Shown here: piece by piece, positions 8,908 through 16,361 of the stretch
How positions within the stretch are numbered: position 1 is the stretch's first letter
How the letters are laid out: every line of letters starts with the position of its first letter
Assembly: GCA_965203755.1 (NCBI GenBank)
Contig: OZ241910.1
Span: forward strand, 1,860,001 to 1,924,000
DNA length: 64,000 bases
Source of the DNA: UBA6055 sp965203755
Lineage (GTDB): Bacteria; Chloroflexota; Anaerolineae; Aggregatilineales; Phototrophicaceae
Direction of reading: 5' to 3'
Position numbers and translations under genes: made by a program
The notes under the pieces: generated by a model
Told to the model about the DNA's origin: nothing
Databases searched by the model: none
Seen by the model: the letters and a program-made list of their open reading frames with translations, nothing else

Positions 8908-9663
8908 ATGATTGGAATCATGGAAGTGACCTTCAAAATCAAACGGCAGAACCCGGAAGTTCCCGGCCGGGACAAGCCCTATTGGGAAGAGTTTGTCCTG
9001 CAAGATGTTGATCCGACCGACCGCGTGCTGGAGATGCTGCACCGCATTAAATGGGAACAGGATGGCACACTGTCGCTGCGCCGTTCCTGCGCCCACGGTG
9101 TCTGCGGCTCGGATGCCATGCGGATTAACGGCGTCAACGCGCTGGCATGCAAAGTTCTGGTGCAGGATGCCGGGCCGAAAATCCAAATCGAGCCGATTTT
9201 GGGGCTGCCGGTCATCAAAGACTTAATCGTCGATATGGAGCCTTTCTTTGACCATTACCGCCAGGTGATGCCCTTCTTTGTCAATAACAGTCCATTGCCG
9301 GCCGATGGCCGTGAACGGCTGCAAACGCAGGAAGACCGCGAGCGTTTTGATGATACCACCAAGTGCATTCTCTGCGCCTGCTGCACGACCGCCTGTCCCA
9401 GCTTTTGGGCGAATGGTCATTATGTTGGGCCGGCCGCCATTGTGCAGGCGCACCGCTTCGTCTTTGACACCCGCGACCAGGCCGGCAAGGAACGGCTCGA
9501 TATCCTTGGCGAACCCAATGGCGTCTGGCGCTGCCGCACGATTTTTAACTGCACGCCGGCCTGCCCGCGCGACATTGAAGTCACCAAAGCGATTGGCGAG
9601 GTCAAGCTGGCGATTCGCAAGGGCAGAACGGATGGGATTATTCAGATAGATGATATTGGGTGA
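8908..9663 (+). CDS. sdhB: Succinate dehydrogenase iron-sulfur subunit
   Basis: A 251-residue subunit carrying electrons from FAD to quinone. The plant-type ferredoxin domain has SCAHGVCGSDAMRINGVNALAC for the [2Fe-2S] ligands. The C-terminal domain has CILCACCTTACP and later CTPACPRDIEV for the [4Fe-4S] and [3Fe-4S] clusters. Length is normal for SdhB. Either ATG 8908 or ATG 8920 could start it; the purine-rich GAGAGGGG sits directly before the first. Its stop codon overlaps the start of the next gene. Confidence 0.96.
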   Translation: MIGIMEVTFKIKRQNPEVPGRDKPYWEEFVLQDVDPTDRVLEMLHRIKWEQDGTLSLRRSCAHGVCGSDAMRINGVNALACKVLVQDAGPKIQIEPILGLPVIKDLIVDMEPFFDHYRQVMPFFVNNSPLPADGRERLQTQEDRERFDDTTKCILCACCTTACPSFWANGHYVGPAAIVQAHRFVFDTRDQAGKERLDILGEPNGVWRCRTIFNCTPACPRDIEVTKAIGEVKLAIRKGRTDGIIQIDDIG

Positions 9664-10586
9664 TGCAACTGATGACCGGTATTCAACGGGCCGCCGTGAT
9701 TGGCGCCGGGACGATGGGCTGGCAGATTGCGCTGCAAATCGCGCAGCATGGCTTTACCGTCGCGCTGTATGATATTGACCAATCGGCTTTGCAAGCAGCG
9801 CAAACCATGCAAAGCGAAACAGTCGCCGCCTGGCGCGCCGCCGGAAAGCTGGCGGCGGAAACAGAAACAGCGATATTCAGGAGCATTGCATACCAAACGG
9901 ATCTCATCACGGCGGTTCGGGATGTCGATTTGGCGATTGAAGCAGTGCCGGAAAAGCTAGAACTCAAGCGCGAGGTCTTCGCTCAACTGGACCGGCGCCT
10001 GCCCGAACATGCCATTATCGCCAGCAATAGCTCCTCAATCTGCGCGCGCTTGCTGGAAGATGCGACTGAACGCGCCGAACAGGTGGCAAACCTCCACTTT
10101 TATCTGCCGGTTTGGGACAGTCCGATGGTTGAGTTTGGCGGTGGAAGCCGCACCCGCCCGGATGTGCTGGATGCGCTTGATCTTTTCGCAAGGAAAATCG
10201 GTATGCTGCCGCTGCGAGTGCGGCGGGAAAGCGCTGGTTTTATCTTTAACCGCGTATGGCGAGCCATCAAAAAAGAGGTTATGAAGGTGGCTGACAGCGG
10301 CGTTGCCAGCTTTGAGGATATTGACCGCGCCTGGATGATAAAATTTGGCGGTGGCGATTTGCCGCCCTTTGCACAAATGGATCGCATTGGTTTGGATGTC
10401 ATCGAGGATATTGAGCGGCATTATGCCAGCCAGAGCGGCGACCCTGATGATCTGCCGCCGCCGATTTTGACCGCCAGAGTGGCGCGGGGGGACTTGGGGG
10501 TCAAGACCGGGCGCGGGTTTTATGAGTATCCTCATCCGACTTATGCCCAGCCTGATTTCCTGAAACCGGGTTCGGCTGATGGATAA
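9663..10586 (+). CDS. 3-hydroxyacyl-CoA dehydrogenase family protein
   Basis: A 307-residue protein with an N-terminal NAD-binding domain (AAVIGAGTMGWQIALQIAQH, acidic residue in YDID) and a C-terminal dimerisation domain (SAGFIFNRVWRAIKKE, FAQMDRIGLDVIEDI, KTGRGFYEYP). It should oxidise a 3-hydroxyacyl-CoA such as 3-hydroxybutyryl-CoA. The usual HFFNP segment around the catalytic His is changed to HFYLPVWDSP, so substrate range is uncertain. The ATG overlaps the sdhB stop (TGATG), implying translational coupling to the sdh operon. Other possible starts are GTG 9660 and ATG 9672. Confidence 0.85.
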   Translation: MQLMTGIQRAAVIGAGTMGWQIALQIAQHGFTVALYDIDQSALQAAQTMQSETVAAWRAAGKLAAETETAIFRSIAYQTDLITAVRDVDLAIEAVPEKLELKREVFAQLDRRLPEHAIIASNSSSICARLLEDATERAEQVANLHFYLPVWDSPMVEFGGGSRTRPDVLDALDLFARKIGMLPLRVRRESAGFIFNRVWRAIKKEVMKVADSGVASFEDIDRAWMIKFGGGDLPPFAQMDRIGLDVIEDIERHYASQSGDPDDLPPPILTARVARGDLGVKTGRGFYEYPHPTYAQPDFLKPGSADG

Positions 10587-10681
10587 AACAGGGAGTGAAA
10601 TCGCTTACAAAAATACGACAAATTTGCATTTGGAGATATTTTGGGACATTAATGTTATTGAATATCCTAGAGGTGTTACGA

Positions 10682-11149
10682 TTGACTGACACAGTTAATT
10701 CAGCGAAACGCAGTCAAATAATGTCAAGAGTCAGGGGAAAAGACACTAAACCCGAACTCTTGATAAGAAGAGAGTTGCATGCGAAAGGTTTTCGATACCG
10801 ACTTCATGATCGCAAATTGCCCGGAAAGCCCGATTTGGTGTTTCCGAAATATAAATCAATTATTTTTATACATGGCTGTTTTTGGCATGGACACTCCTGT
10901 CATATGTTCAGAAGGCCATCTTCCCATACAGAATACTGGAATCGAAAATTCGCCAGAAACATTGAACGGGATAAGAGAAACTATAGATATCTGGAAGATA
11001 AGGGCTGGCGCATCTTAACTATATGGGAATGCGCTCTGAGTGGCAGAACCCGTTTGCCGCTAGAAAACGTAATCGACATGGCGTCAGATTGGCTGTTATT
11101 CAAAACAGCCCATATGGAAATAAGGGGACATGAGGAGACAGCTAACTGA
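10682..11149 (+). CDS. vsr: Very-short-patch repair endonuclease
   Basis: About 155 residues of the Vsr family, which nicks 5' of T in T:G mismatches created by deamination of 5-methylcytosine. Visible motifs are SQIMSRVRGKDTKPE near the N-terminus, the catalytic GKPDLVFP, HGCFWHGHSC with zinc-ligand candidates, YWNRKFARNIERDKRN and GWRILTIWECAL. The TTG at 10682 is preferred, with AGAGGTG about 7 bases upstream; upstream codons to 10595 are not typical of the family. It sits 55 bases before a C5-methyltransferase, its normal partner. Base composition is clearly A+T-richer than the flanks. Confidence 0.92.
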   Translation: MTDTVNSAKRSQIMSRVRGKDTKPELLIRRELHAKGFRYRLHDRKLPGKPDLVFPKYKSIIFIHGCFWHGHSCHMFRRPSSHTEYWNRKFARNIERDKRNYRYLEDKGWRILTIWECALSGRTRLPLENVIDMASDWLLFKTAHMEIRGHEETAN

Positions 11150-11204
11150 TATTTGGAGAGGAAGGCAGTTATTAGCAATAATGGGATAAGGAGAGACGCG
11201 CAAA

Positions 11205-12131
11205 ATGAAATGTGCAGATATGTTTTGTGGTATAGGCGGGTTTCATCTAGCGGCTAATAATCTTGGCTTAGAAGTGGTTTTCGCTTGCGACATTGACAAA
11301 TATGCGAGAGAAGCCTATCGCGCCAATTTTGGATTATTACCGGCAAGCGATATAACTCTGTTGGAGGCAAGCGAAGTCCCTGACCACGATTTACTTTTTG
11401 CAGGTTTCCCTTGTCAGCCATTCTCAATAATTGGTAAGAAAATGGCATTTGATGACCCAAGAGGCTTGCTTTTTTTCGAGTTGCTTAGGTTTATAAACGA
11501 GAAACAGCCCAAAGGTATCATATTGGAAAACGTCAAGCAGTTCGCTACTGCCAATAAGGGCTTAGTGATACGAAAAGTTTTGGATGAGCTATCTTTGTCC
11601 GGTTACACGGTCGATTATAGAGTGCTGAATGCCCTGGATTTTGGGTTGCCGCAAAAACGCGAACGAACCATCATCGTAGCGACAAAACGCAACTTCCTGC
11701 GATTCCCTTGGCCTGATAAGACAGTTGAAATGACACCACTGTCTGAATTGTTAGAAGAAATGCCAGATCAAAAGTATTTCGTTTCCGATTATATTCGCCG
11801 CAAACGCCATCAGAGGCACCGGTCCGATATTTCACCGTCAATCTGGCACGAAAACAAGGGCGGCAACATATCTAGCCATCCTTGGTCCTGCGCTTTACGG
11901 GCAGGAGCATCTCATAATTACTTGTTAGTGGATGGAAAACGCCGATTGACTCCTCGCGAGCTATTGCGTTTGCAAGGATTCCCCGACACTTGGAAAATCG
12001 TTTGCAGCGACGCGCAAACACGCAGGCAGGCAGGTAATGCGGTGCCTGTTCCAATGGTTCGAGCTGTAATGGAAAGAATGATGAATTTTCTTGAAGACGC
12101 CAAAATTGCGCGGCAGTCGCTCACAGCCTAA
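11205..12131 (+). CDS. DNA (cytosine-5-)-methyltransferase
   Basis: A 308-residue C5-cytosine methyltransferase. Motif I is ADMFCGIGGFH, motif IV holds the catalytic Cys in GFPCQPFS, motif VI is ENV, motif VIII is QKRERTIIVATKR, and motifs IX-X are RLTPRELLRLQGFP and RRQAGNAVPVPM. The target-recognition region between VIII and IX (about 85 residues) is short, suggesting a short recognition site that cannot be named from sequence. It forms a restriction-modification cassette with vsr upstream and a restriction enzyme gene that overlaps its 3' end. The composition is A+T-rich like the whole island. Confidence 0.94.
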   Translation: MKCADMFCGIGGFHLAANNLGLEVVFACDIDKYAREAYRANFGLLPASDITLLEASEVPDHDLLFAGFPCQPFSIIGKKMAFDDPRGLLFFELLRFINEKQPKGIILENVKQFATANKGLVIRKVLDELSLSGYTVDYRVLNALDFGLPQKRERTIIVATKRNFLRFPWPDKTVEMTPLSELLEEMPDQKYFVSDYIRRKRHQRHRSDISPSIWHENKGGNISSHPWSCALRAGASHNYLLVDGKRRLTPRELLRLQGFPDTWKIVCSDAQTRRQAGNAVPVPMVRAVMERMMNFLEDAKIARQSLTA

Positions 12132-12822
12132 CGGTATACACCCATTAGGCGACTTCCCTAAACAAGCTCTTATAGAAATTGGCAAACACCTTGTCCATAC
12201 CTTGGCTATCGGCAGAAAAGATATTAGCGGCGATGATTTTGGCTCTATATTTGCAGATGCCGTTGGTGGACAACATAGAGCGAGTCCTGTTGGGATAATT
12301 GATATTTTCAAAAACAATTGTGCATGGTCTGTCAAAACAGTTAAGTTGAAAAAACCATTTAGTAAACGCAGCGTTCGCCTTATATCTGGTAGAAACTCAC
12401 CGATTTTTTCAAGTGGAATTGGTGATCTCTTTGATGATGTCGATGATACAGGCAATTCTGTATTATCTATATGGAATGCTAGGGTCAGCGATGCGAGGCG
12501 ACAATTTGGAGATCTTCGCGTAGCAGTGCTGATTCGCTGTATGGAATCAAGAGAGTTTGTGTTGTTTGAGGAAGAGATTTCAAGATTTATACCTGGCGAC
12601 TATTCTTGGGCGCTTAACAAAAGGAAGAATTTCGAAGGTTATGATCGCGGTGATGGGAAACATCGGTTTACTTGGCAACCTCATGGGAGCCAATTTACAA
12701 TAATCAGACATGTACCCAAGTCTTCCAAGAGATTCAAAATCGCGCATGATATACCGGTCATTAGCACATCTTCTGTGTTGGATGCCATAAATTTCAGTGA
12801 TGACTGGATACAATTACTATGA
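12091..12822 (+). CDS. Putative type II restriction endonuclease
   Basis: About 243 residues, starting inside the 3' end of the methyltransferase gene (TTG 12091 or TTG 12106). Segments such as PLGDFPKQALIEIGKHLVH, SGDDFGSIFADAVGG, WSVKTVKLKKP, VRLISGRNSP and RFTWQPHGSQFTIIRHVP resemble a restriction-enzyme family that accompanies C5-methyltransferases. The WSVKTVK stretch, after an acidic GDDFG segment, could carry PD-(D/E)xK residues. Position and overlap support the assignment more than any catalytic motif. It ends in an ATGA overlap with a small downstream frame. Confidence 0.72.
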   Translation: MKTPKLRGSRSQPNGIHPLGDFPKQALIEIGKHLVHTLAIGRKDISGDDFGSIFADAVGGQHRASPVGIIDIFKNNCAWSVKTVKLKKPFSKRSVRLISGRNSPIFSSGIGDLFDDVDDTGNSVLSIWNARVSDARRQFGDLRVAVLIRCMESREFVLFEEEISRFIPGDYSWALNKRKNFEGYDRGDGKHRFTWQPHGSQFTIIRHVPKSSKRFKIAHDIPVISTSSVLDAINFSDDWIQLL

Positions 12823-12932
12823 AGATAGAGCAAAGTATAAGGGAATTAGGCTGGAAGCCTGACGAAATAAAGGTTTTTGTATTTGGATACCGGGTCTCTT
12901 TGTTTGCATATACTGAAGACTGGTTACAATAA
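12819..12932 (+). CDS. Short unidentified frame at the end of the R-M island, possibly broken
   Basis: ATG overlaps the stop of the endonuclease gene (ATGA) and encodes 37 residues (MKIEQSIRELGWKPDEIK...), ending at TAA 12930-12932. A second frame (12877-13074) continues with RRFYIPYTDSDTDLYEILS and a charged tail. Together they could be one frameshifted gene or two unrelated frames. I do not recognise either. Translational coupling to the upstream gene is the only positive evidence. The codon use is A+T-rich like the island. Confidence 0.3.
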   Translation: MKIEQSIRELGWKPDEIKVFVFGYRVSLFAYTEDWLQ

Positions 12933-13113
12933 GCGGAGGTTTTATATTCCCTACACCGACTCTGATACAGACCTTTACGAGATACTGTCTTTGGTAACGA
13001 AAACCTGCAAAGAACTAGAAATACCATTGCACATAAAACACTGCGTTAATTCTGATCTTGACAAGCCTAAATGAAATGAACAAAGCCAACGACAAAATCG
13101 CCTGCCTGCTCAC

Positions 13114-13142
13114 TTGACATCGCAGCGTCACTGTCGTAAAAT
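13114..13142 (+). promoter_or_regulatory. Strong sigma70-type promoter upstream of the tRNA/secE/rpl cluster
   Basis: Consensus TTGACA (13114-13119), a 17-base spacer and TAAAAT (13137-13142). It faces the tRNA-Thr gene about 70 bases downstream. This is the best sigma70 match near the cluster and marks the end of the A+T-rich island. Confidence 0.7.
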
Positions 13143-13169
13143 GCTTTTCGCTGTCGCCGGAAACGAATC

Positions 13170-13199
13170 TTGAAGTTCGCTCTGTCGCTGTGGTATGCT
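13170..13199 (+). promoter_or_regulatory. Second candidate promoter directly before tRNA-Thr
   Basis: TTGAAG (13170-13175), an 18-base spacer and TATGCT (13194-13199), which would start transcription at about 13206, five bases before the tRNA. It is weaker than the promoter at 13114 and may act in tandem with it. Confidence 0.4.
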
Positions 13200-13210
13200 T
13201 TTTAGGCGGC

Positions 13211-13283
13211 GCCACCATAGCTCAATTGGCAGAGCGCCTGTTTTGTAAACAGGTTGTTCTGGGTTCGAGTCCCAGTGGTGGCT
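13211..13283 (+). tRNA. tRNA-Thr (TGT)
   Basis: A 73-base cloverleaf. The acceptor GCCACCA pairs with TGGTGGC (13276-13282), with discriminator T. The anticodon stem CCTGT/ACAGG encloses TTTGTAA with anticodon TGT, and the T-arm holds GTTCGAGTC. CCA is not encoded. It is the first gene of a tRNA-ribosomal protein operon. Confidence 0.97.
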
Positions 13284-13309
13284 TTGGCTGAATCAGCCAG
13301 GTTGAGGCG

Positions 13310-13392
13310 GGGTCGGTGCCCGAGTGGCTAAAGGGGGCGGACTGTAAATTCGCTGGCGAGAGCCTACACTGGTTCGAATCCAGTCCGGCCCA
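13310..13392 (+). tRNA. tRNA-Tyr (GTA)
   Basis: An 83-base class II tRNA with a long variable arm. The acceptor GGGTCGG pairs with CCGGCCC (one T-G wobble), with discriminator A. The anticodon stem GCGGA/TTCGC encloses CTGTAAA, giving anticodon GTA. The T-arm is ACTGG TTCGAAT CCAGT. It follows tRNA-Thr after 26 bases. Confidence 0.97.
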
Positions 13393-13398
13393 ATGATT

Positions 13399-13470
13399 GC
13401 CTCCGTAGCTCAGGGGTAGAGCGCTCCCTTGGTAAGGGCGAGGTCATGAGTTCAAATCTCATCGGAGGCT
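13399..13470 (+). tRNA. tRNA-Thr (GGT)
   Basis: A 72-base tRNA. The acceptor GCCTCCG pairs with CGGAGGC, with discriminator T. The anticodon loop TTGGTAA gives anticodon GGT. The anticodon stem CTCCC/GGGCG has one T-C mismatch at 28-42, which is unusual but leaves the rest of the fold intact. It is the second Thr isoacceptor in this cluster. Confidence 0.94.
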
Positions 13471-13519
13471 TGCGGTAAGAATCCGGCGCGGTCGGATGTC
13501 AAAAGGATGAGAGGGTATC

Positions 13520-13681
13520 ATGGCAAAAAAGGGACAGCGCATCGTTGTCAAGCTGCGGAGTACCGAAAGCGGTCACATGTACATCACCGAAAAGAGCCGC
13601 CGCAACACACAGGGGCGCCTTGAACTGCGGAAGTATGACCCGATCTTGAGGAAACACGTGGTCTATCGCGAAACCAGGTAG
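13520..13681 (+). CDS. rpmG: 50S ribosomal protein L33
   Basis: A 53-residue protein (MAKKGQRIVVKLRSTESGHM...) ending KYDPILRKHVVYRETR, the typical L33 C-terminus. It has no cysteines, so it is the zinc-independent form lacking the CxxC pairs of the C+ type. It binds 23S rRNA near the E site. The purine-rich AAGGATGAGAGGG lies upstream. The order tRNA-Thr, rpmG, tRNA-Trp, secE, nusG is the classic bacterial arrangement. Confidence 0.95.
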   Translation: MAKKGQRIVVKLRSTESGHMYITEKSRRNTQGRLELRKYDPILRKHVVYRETR

Positions 13682-13720
13682 CTCCGCAGGGCGATATGTC
13701 ACAGGACGCGAAGAGGGTAT

Positions 13721-13793
13721 AGGGGTATAGCTCAGTTGGTAGAGCGACGGTCTCCAAAACCGTAGGTCGAGAGTTCGAGTCTTTCTGCCCCTG
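13721..13793 (+). tRNA. tRNA-Trp (CCA)
   Basis: A 73-base tRNA. The acceptor AGGGGTA pairs with TGCCCCT (one T-G wobble), with discriminator G. The anticodon stem ACGGT/ACCGT encloses CTCCAAA, giving anticodon CCA. It sits between rpmG and secE, its conserved place in many bacteria. Confidence 0.97.
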
Positions 13794-13802
13794 TCAAAAA
13801 TC

Positions 13803-13830
13803 CAAACACCGTCCGCTGCGGCGGTGTTTG
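13803..13830 (+). other. Perfect 9-bp hairpin between tRNA-Trp and secE
   Basis: CAAACACCG (13803-13811) and CGGTGTTTG (13822-13830) form a perfect stem with a 10-base loop. No T-run follows, so it is not a standard terminator. It could be a processing site separating the tRNA from the secE mRNA, or a pause site. Confidence 0.5.
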
Positions 13831-13871
13831 CCTATCGGCAATGCCGACAAATGGAACGAAGGAGCGAGATA

Positions 13872-14273
13872 ATGGCGGCCGGAAAGTCTGTTAAGGAACA
13901 AAAAGAGAATGCGATAACCAAAAAGAAGGGGGCGGCGACCCCCGGCCGGCGAAGCCGCAAGGCCAAGAAAGCCAAAAATGAGCCACAGGGCAACACCCTG
14001 ACCCGCCCGCTGTACCAGACCGTGGATTATTTTAGCAATGTCCGTTCCGAGCTTAACAAGGTCGCTTGGCCTAGTCGGGCTGATACCCGCCGCCTGACCA
14101 TTCTGTGCATCAATGTGACCATCGCCTCGGCTGTCTGTTTGGGGATCTTGAGCGTTATCCTGACCGAATTCATGCGTATCGGGCTGAATCCCGGCAACGC
14201 CTGGATGTTAATGGCTGTGATTGCGGCCATGGTCGGCGGCGCGTTTTATATGATTCGGCGCGGCTCAATCTAG
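13872..14273 (+). CDS. secE: Preprotein translocase subunit SecE
   Basis: A 133-residue protein. After a basic extension of about 60 residues (KKKGAATPGRRSRKAKKAKN) comes the SecE core: an amphipathic helix FSNVRSELNKVAWPSRADTRR and a single membrane span. It clamps SecY in the translocon. The ATG at 13872 is preceded by GAAGGAGC; an upstream ATG-containing frame to 13824 is less likely. The long Lys-rich extension is larger than in minimal SecE proteins. Confidence 0.94.
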   Translation: MAAGKSVKEQKENAITKKKGAATPGRRSRKAKKAKNEPQGNTLTRPLYQTVDYFSNVRSELNKVAWPSRADTRRLTILCINVTIASAVCLGILSVILTEFMRIGLNPGNAWMLMAVIAAMVGGAFYMIRRGSI

Positions 14274-14326
14274 AATCGCTGCGGTTTATCGGCCGCCGCC
14301 TCTGTCCATTCAGTAGAAAAAAGATC

Positions 14327-15040
14327 ATGAACAGCGAACCCAAGCGCAAACAGCAAGTCACCGATTATGACCCTAATCCGGTGTATATTGAAGCCGATGC
14401 CGCGGCCGATGATGACCTTGAGGGGCTGAATATCGCCCTGGATGATGACGAGGCGGCCGCCAATGATGATGCCGAACGCAGTTGGTTCTTCATTCACTGC
14501 TATTCCGGCTATGAGAAAAAAGTTGAGCATGCCCTGCGGCAGCGCATTGAGAACATGGGGATGCAGGATCAGATTTATGATGTGCTGATCCCCACCGAAG
14601 ACGAGATTGAAGTCAAAGATGGCAAGCGGCGCACGGTCGAAAAGCGCGTTTTCCCCGGCTATGTCATGGTGCGGATGCGCTGGGCTTGGGATGAGGAGGA
14701 GCAGAAGGATAAACTGGATGACGCCGCTTGGTATACGGTACGCAATACGCCCGGCGTCGTCAACTTTGTTGGCGCTGATGCTGAAGCCAGGATTCAAGCT
14801 ACGCCGCTGCGCCCGGAAGAAGTCAAACGGATTATGGACCGCATGGATTCCGAGGACAAGGTCGTCAGGGTCGATTACAAAATCGGCGAGCGCGTGCGGA
14901 TTGTGGGCGGTCCCTTCAACGACTTCCCGGGGACGGTGGCATCGATTGACGCTGGGCGCGAGAAAGTCCGCGTGATGGTCGATTTCTTCGGGCGCGAAAC
15001 CGCCGTCGTGCTTAGCTTTATGGAAGTGGAGAGAATGTAG
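14327..15040 (+). CDS. nusG: Transcription termination/antitermination protein NusG
   Basis: A 237-residue protein. After an acidic N-terminal extension of about 50 residues (DAAADDDLEGLNIALDDDEA) comes the NGN domain (RSWFFIHCYSGYEKKVEHAL, FPGYVMVRM, NTPGVVNFVG) and a C-terminal KOW domain (IGERVRIVGGPFNDFPGTV, VMVDFFGRETAVVLSFMEVE). It couples RNA polymerase to Rho or the ribosome. The acidic extension next to SecE's basic extension is a lineage feature of unknown role. The ATG at 14327 follows secE by 53 bases. Confidence 0.96.
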   Translation: MNSEPKRKQQVTDYDPNPVYIEADAAADDDLEGLNIALDDDEAAANDDAERSWFFIHCYSGYEKKVEHALRQRIENMGMQDQIYDVLIPTEDEIEVKDGKRRTVEKRVFPGYVMVRMRWAWDEEEQKDKLDDAAWYTVRNTPGVVNFVGADAEARIQATPLRPEEVKRIMDRMDSEDKVVRVDYKIGERVRIVGGPFNDFPGTVASIDAGREKVRVMVDFFGRETAVVLSFMEVERM

Positions 15041-15102
15041 CATTCTGCCGATGCCCTCGGCGCGGTGTTCATAAGTATCTGTATGTAGAATGAGGTCACG
15101 CG

Positions 15103-15528
15103 ATGGCAAAGAAAGTCAAGGCGATTGTCAAACTGCAAATTCCGGCTGGCAAGGCGAATCCGGCGCCGCCGATTGGTCCAGCCCTGGCGCAGCATGGGAT
15201 TAATCTGATGCAGTTTTGTAAAGAATACAACGGGCGCACCTCGAACCGCATGGGTGACATCGTGCCGGCCGAGATTACTGTTTTCACCGATGGCTCCTTC
15301 CGCTTTGTCCTGAAAAGCCCGCCGACCTCCTTCTTAATCAAACGGGCGGCCGGCATCCAAAAGGCGGCATCCAACCCGGCGACCGAAACGGCCGCCACGT
15401 TAAGCCGTGACCAGATTCGTGAAATTGCCCAGGTCAAGATGAATGACATGAACGCTATTGATATTGAAGGCGCCATGCGCCAGGTTGAAGGCACTGCCCG
15501 TCAGATGGGCATCAAGGTCGCCAATTAG
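15103..15528 (+). CDS. rplK: 50S ribosomal protein L11
   Basis: A 141-residue L11 of normal length. The N-terminal domain has KLQIPAGKANPAPPIGPALAQHGINLMQFCKEYN, the proline-rich hinge used by thiostrepton and translation factors. The C-terminal domain (LSRDQIREIAQVKMNDMNAIDIEGAMRQVEGTARQMGI) binds the GTPase-associated region of 23S rRNA. It follows nusG by 62 bases and precedes rplA. Confidence 0.98.
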   Translation: MAKKVKAIVKLQIPAGKANPAPPIGPALAQHGINLMQFCKEYNGRTSNRMGDIVPAEITVFTDGSFRFVLKSPPTSFLIKRAAGIQKAASNPATETAATLSRDQIREIAQVKMNDMNAIDIEGAMRQVEGTARQMGIKVAN

Positions 15529-15555
15529 TTTATGCGCCAGTATCAAAATCAATTC

Positions 15556-15573
15556 GCGGGAGGGGCCTCCCGC
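15556..15573 (+). other. GC-rich hairpin between rplK and rplA
   Basis: GCGGGAGG and CCTCCCGC form a perfect 8-bp stem around a two-base GG. It lies 26 bases before the rplA start and carries a GGAGG-like sequence inside the stem. It might influence rplA translation. No L1-binding consensus can be assigned with confidence. Confidence 0.35.
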
Positions 15574-15598
15574 CCGATGACCACAGGGAGAGATCAAG

Positions 15599-16282
15599 AT
15601 GGGAAAACGCTATCAAAACGCCTTGAAGACATTTGACCGCCACAAAACCTACCCGATGGACGAAGCTGTCAAGATCGTCCAGCAGAATGCCGTTGCCAAA
15701 TTTGACGAGACGATTGAATTGCACTTTCGCCTTGGCATTGACCCGCGCCACAGCGACCAGCAAATCCGCACCACCGTGATGCTGCCGCATGGCACTGGTA
15801 AAACCGTTCGGATTTTGGCATTTGTGGATGAAAGCCAGGCTGAAGCGGCCGAGGCGGCCGGCGCTGATATCATCGGCACGGACGAGGTGATTGCCCGGAT
15901 TCGTCAAGGCTGGCTGGAGTTTGATGCCACCATCGCCATCCCGCCGATGATGCGTAAAATCGGCCCGATTGCCCGTATTCTGGGGCCGCGCGGCTTGATG
16001 CCCAATCCCAAAGCCGGCACTGTGGTTCAGCCGGATGACCTGGCGCGGGTAATTGGCGAATTGAAAGCCGGGCGGGTGGAGTTCCGCAATGACCGAACTG
16101 GCAATTTGCATGTTCCGGTTGGCAAAGCCAGCTTCGCGCATGACAAATTGTACGAAAACGTAATGACGATTGTCGATACCGTTCGGGCTGCCAAACCTGA
16201 TTCGCAAAAGGGCGCTTATATCCGCCGCGTGGTTTTAAGCTCGACGATGGGCCCCGGCGTGCGCGTCGAAGGCATTAACTGA
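15599..16282 (+). CDS. rplA: 50S ribosomal protein L1
   Basis: A 227-residue L1. Signatures include MGKRYQNALKTFDRHKTYPMDEAVKIV, FDETIELHFRLGIDPRHSDQQIR, VMLPHGTGKTVRI, the family hallmark IGPIARILGPRGLMPNPKAGTV, and the C-terminal VLSSTMGPGVRVEGIN. It binds helices 76-78 of 23S rRNA, forms the L1 stalk and often represses its own operon. GGGAGAG stands upstream of the ATG. In contrast to many bacteria, rplJ-rplL do not follow. Confidence 0.98.
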   Translation: MGKRYQNALKTFDRHKTYPMDEAVKIVQQNAVAKFDETIELHFRLGIDPRHSDQQIRTTVMLPHGTGKTVRILAFVDESQAEAAEAAGADIIGTDEVIARIRQGWLEFDATIAIPPMMRKIGPIARILGPRGLMPNPKAGTVVQPDDLARVIGELKAGRVEFRNDRTGNLHVPVGKASFAHDKLYENVMTIVDTVRAAKPDSQKGAYIRRVVLSSTMGPGVRVEGIN

Positions 16283-16314
16283 ACGGCGCCGGCATCAACA
16301 GGCGCAAACGCAGG

Positions 16315-16342
16315 AAGCACAGTCCAATGGCTGTGCTTTTTT
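16315..16342 (+). terminator. Rho-independent terminator after rplA
   Basis: AAGCACAG (16315-16322) and CTGTGCTT (16331-16338) form an 8-bp stem with an 8-base loop followed by a T-run to 16342. It closes the tRNA-secE-nusG-rplKA transcription unit before the convergent msrA. Confidence 0.88.
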
Positions 16343-16361
16343 GATGAATGTTCAGCGCCGC

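Noticed and set aside
10595..10681. Upstream extension of vsr
   Set aside because: The extra 29 residues are hydrophobic and unlike Vsr; TTG 10682 has a suitable RBS.
10600..13100. R-M island considered as an integrated mobile element
   Set aside because: No integrase, transposase, terminal repeats or tRNA 3'-end duplication are visible; horizontal transfer is inferred only from composition.
15556..15573. rplK-rplA hairpin considered as a terminator
   Set aside because: No T-run follows, and rplA needs read-through.
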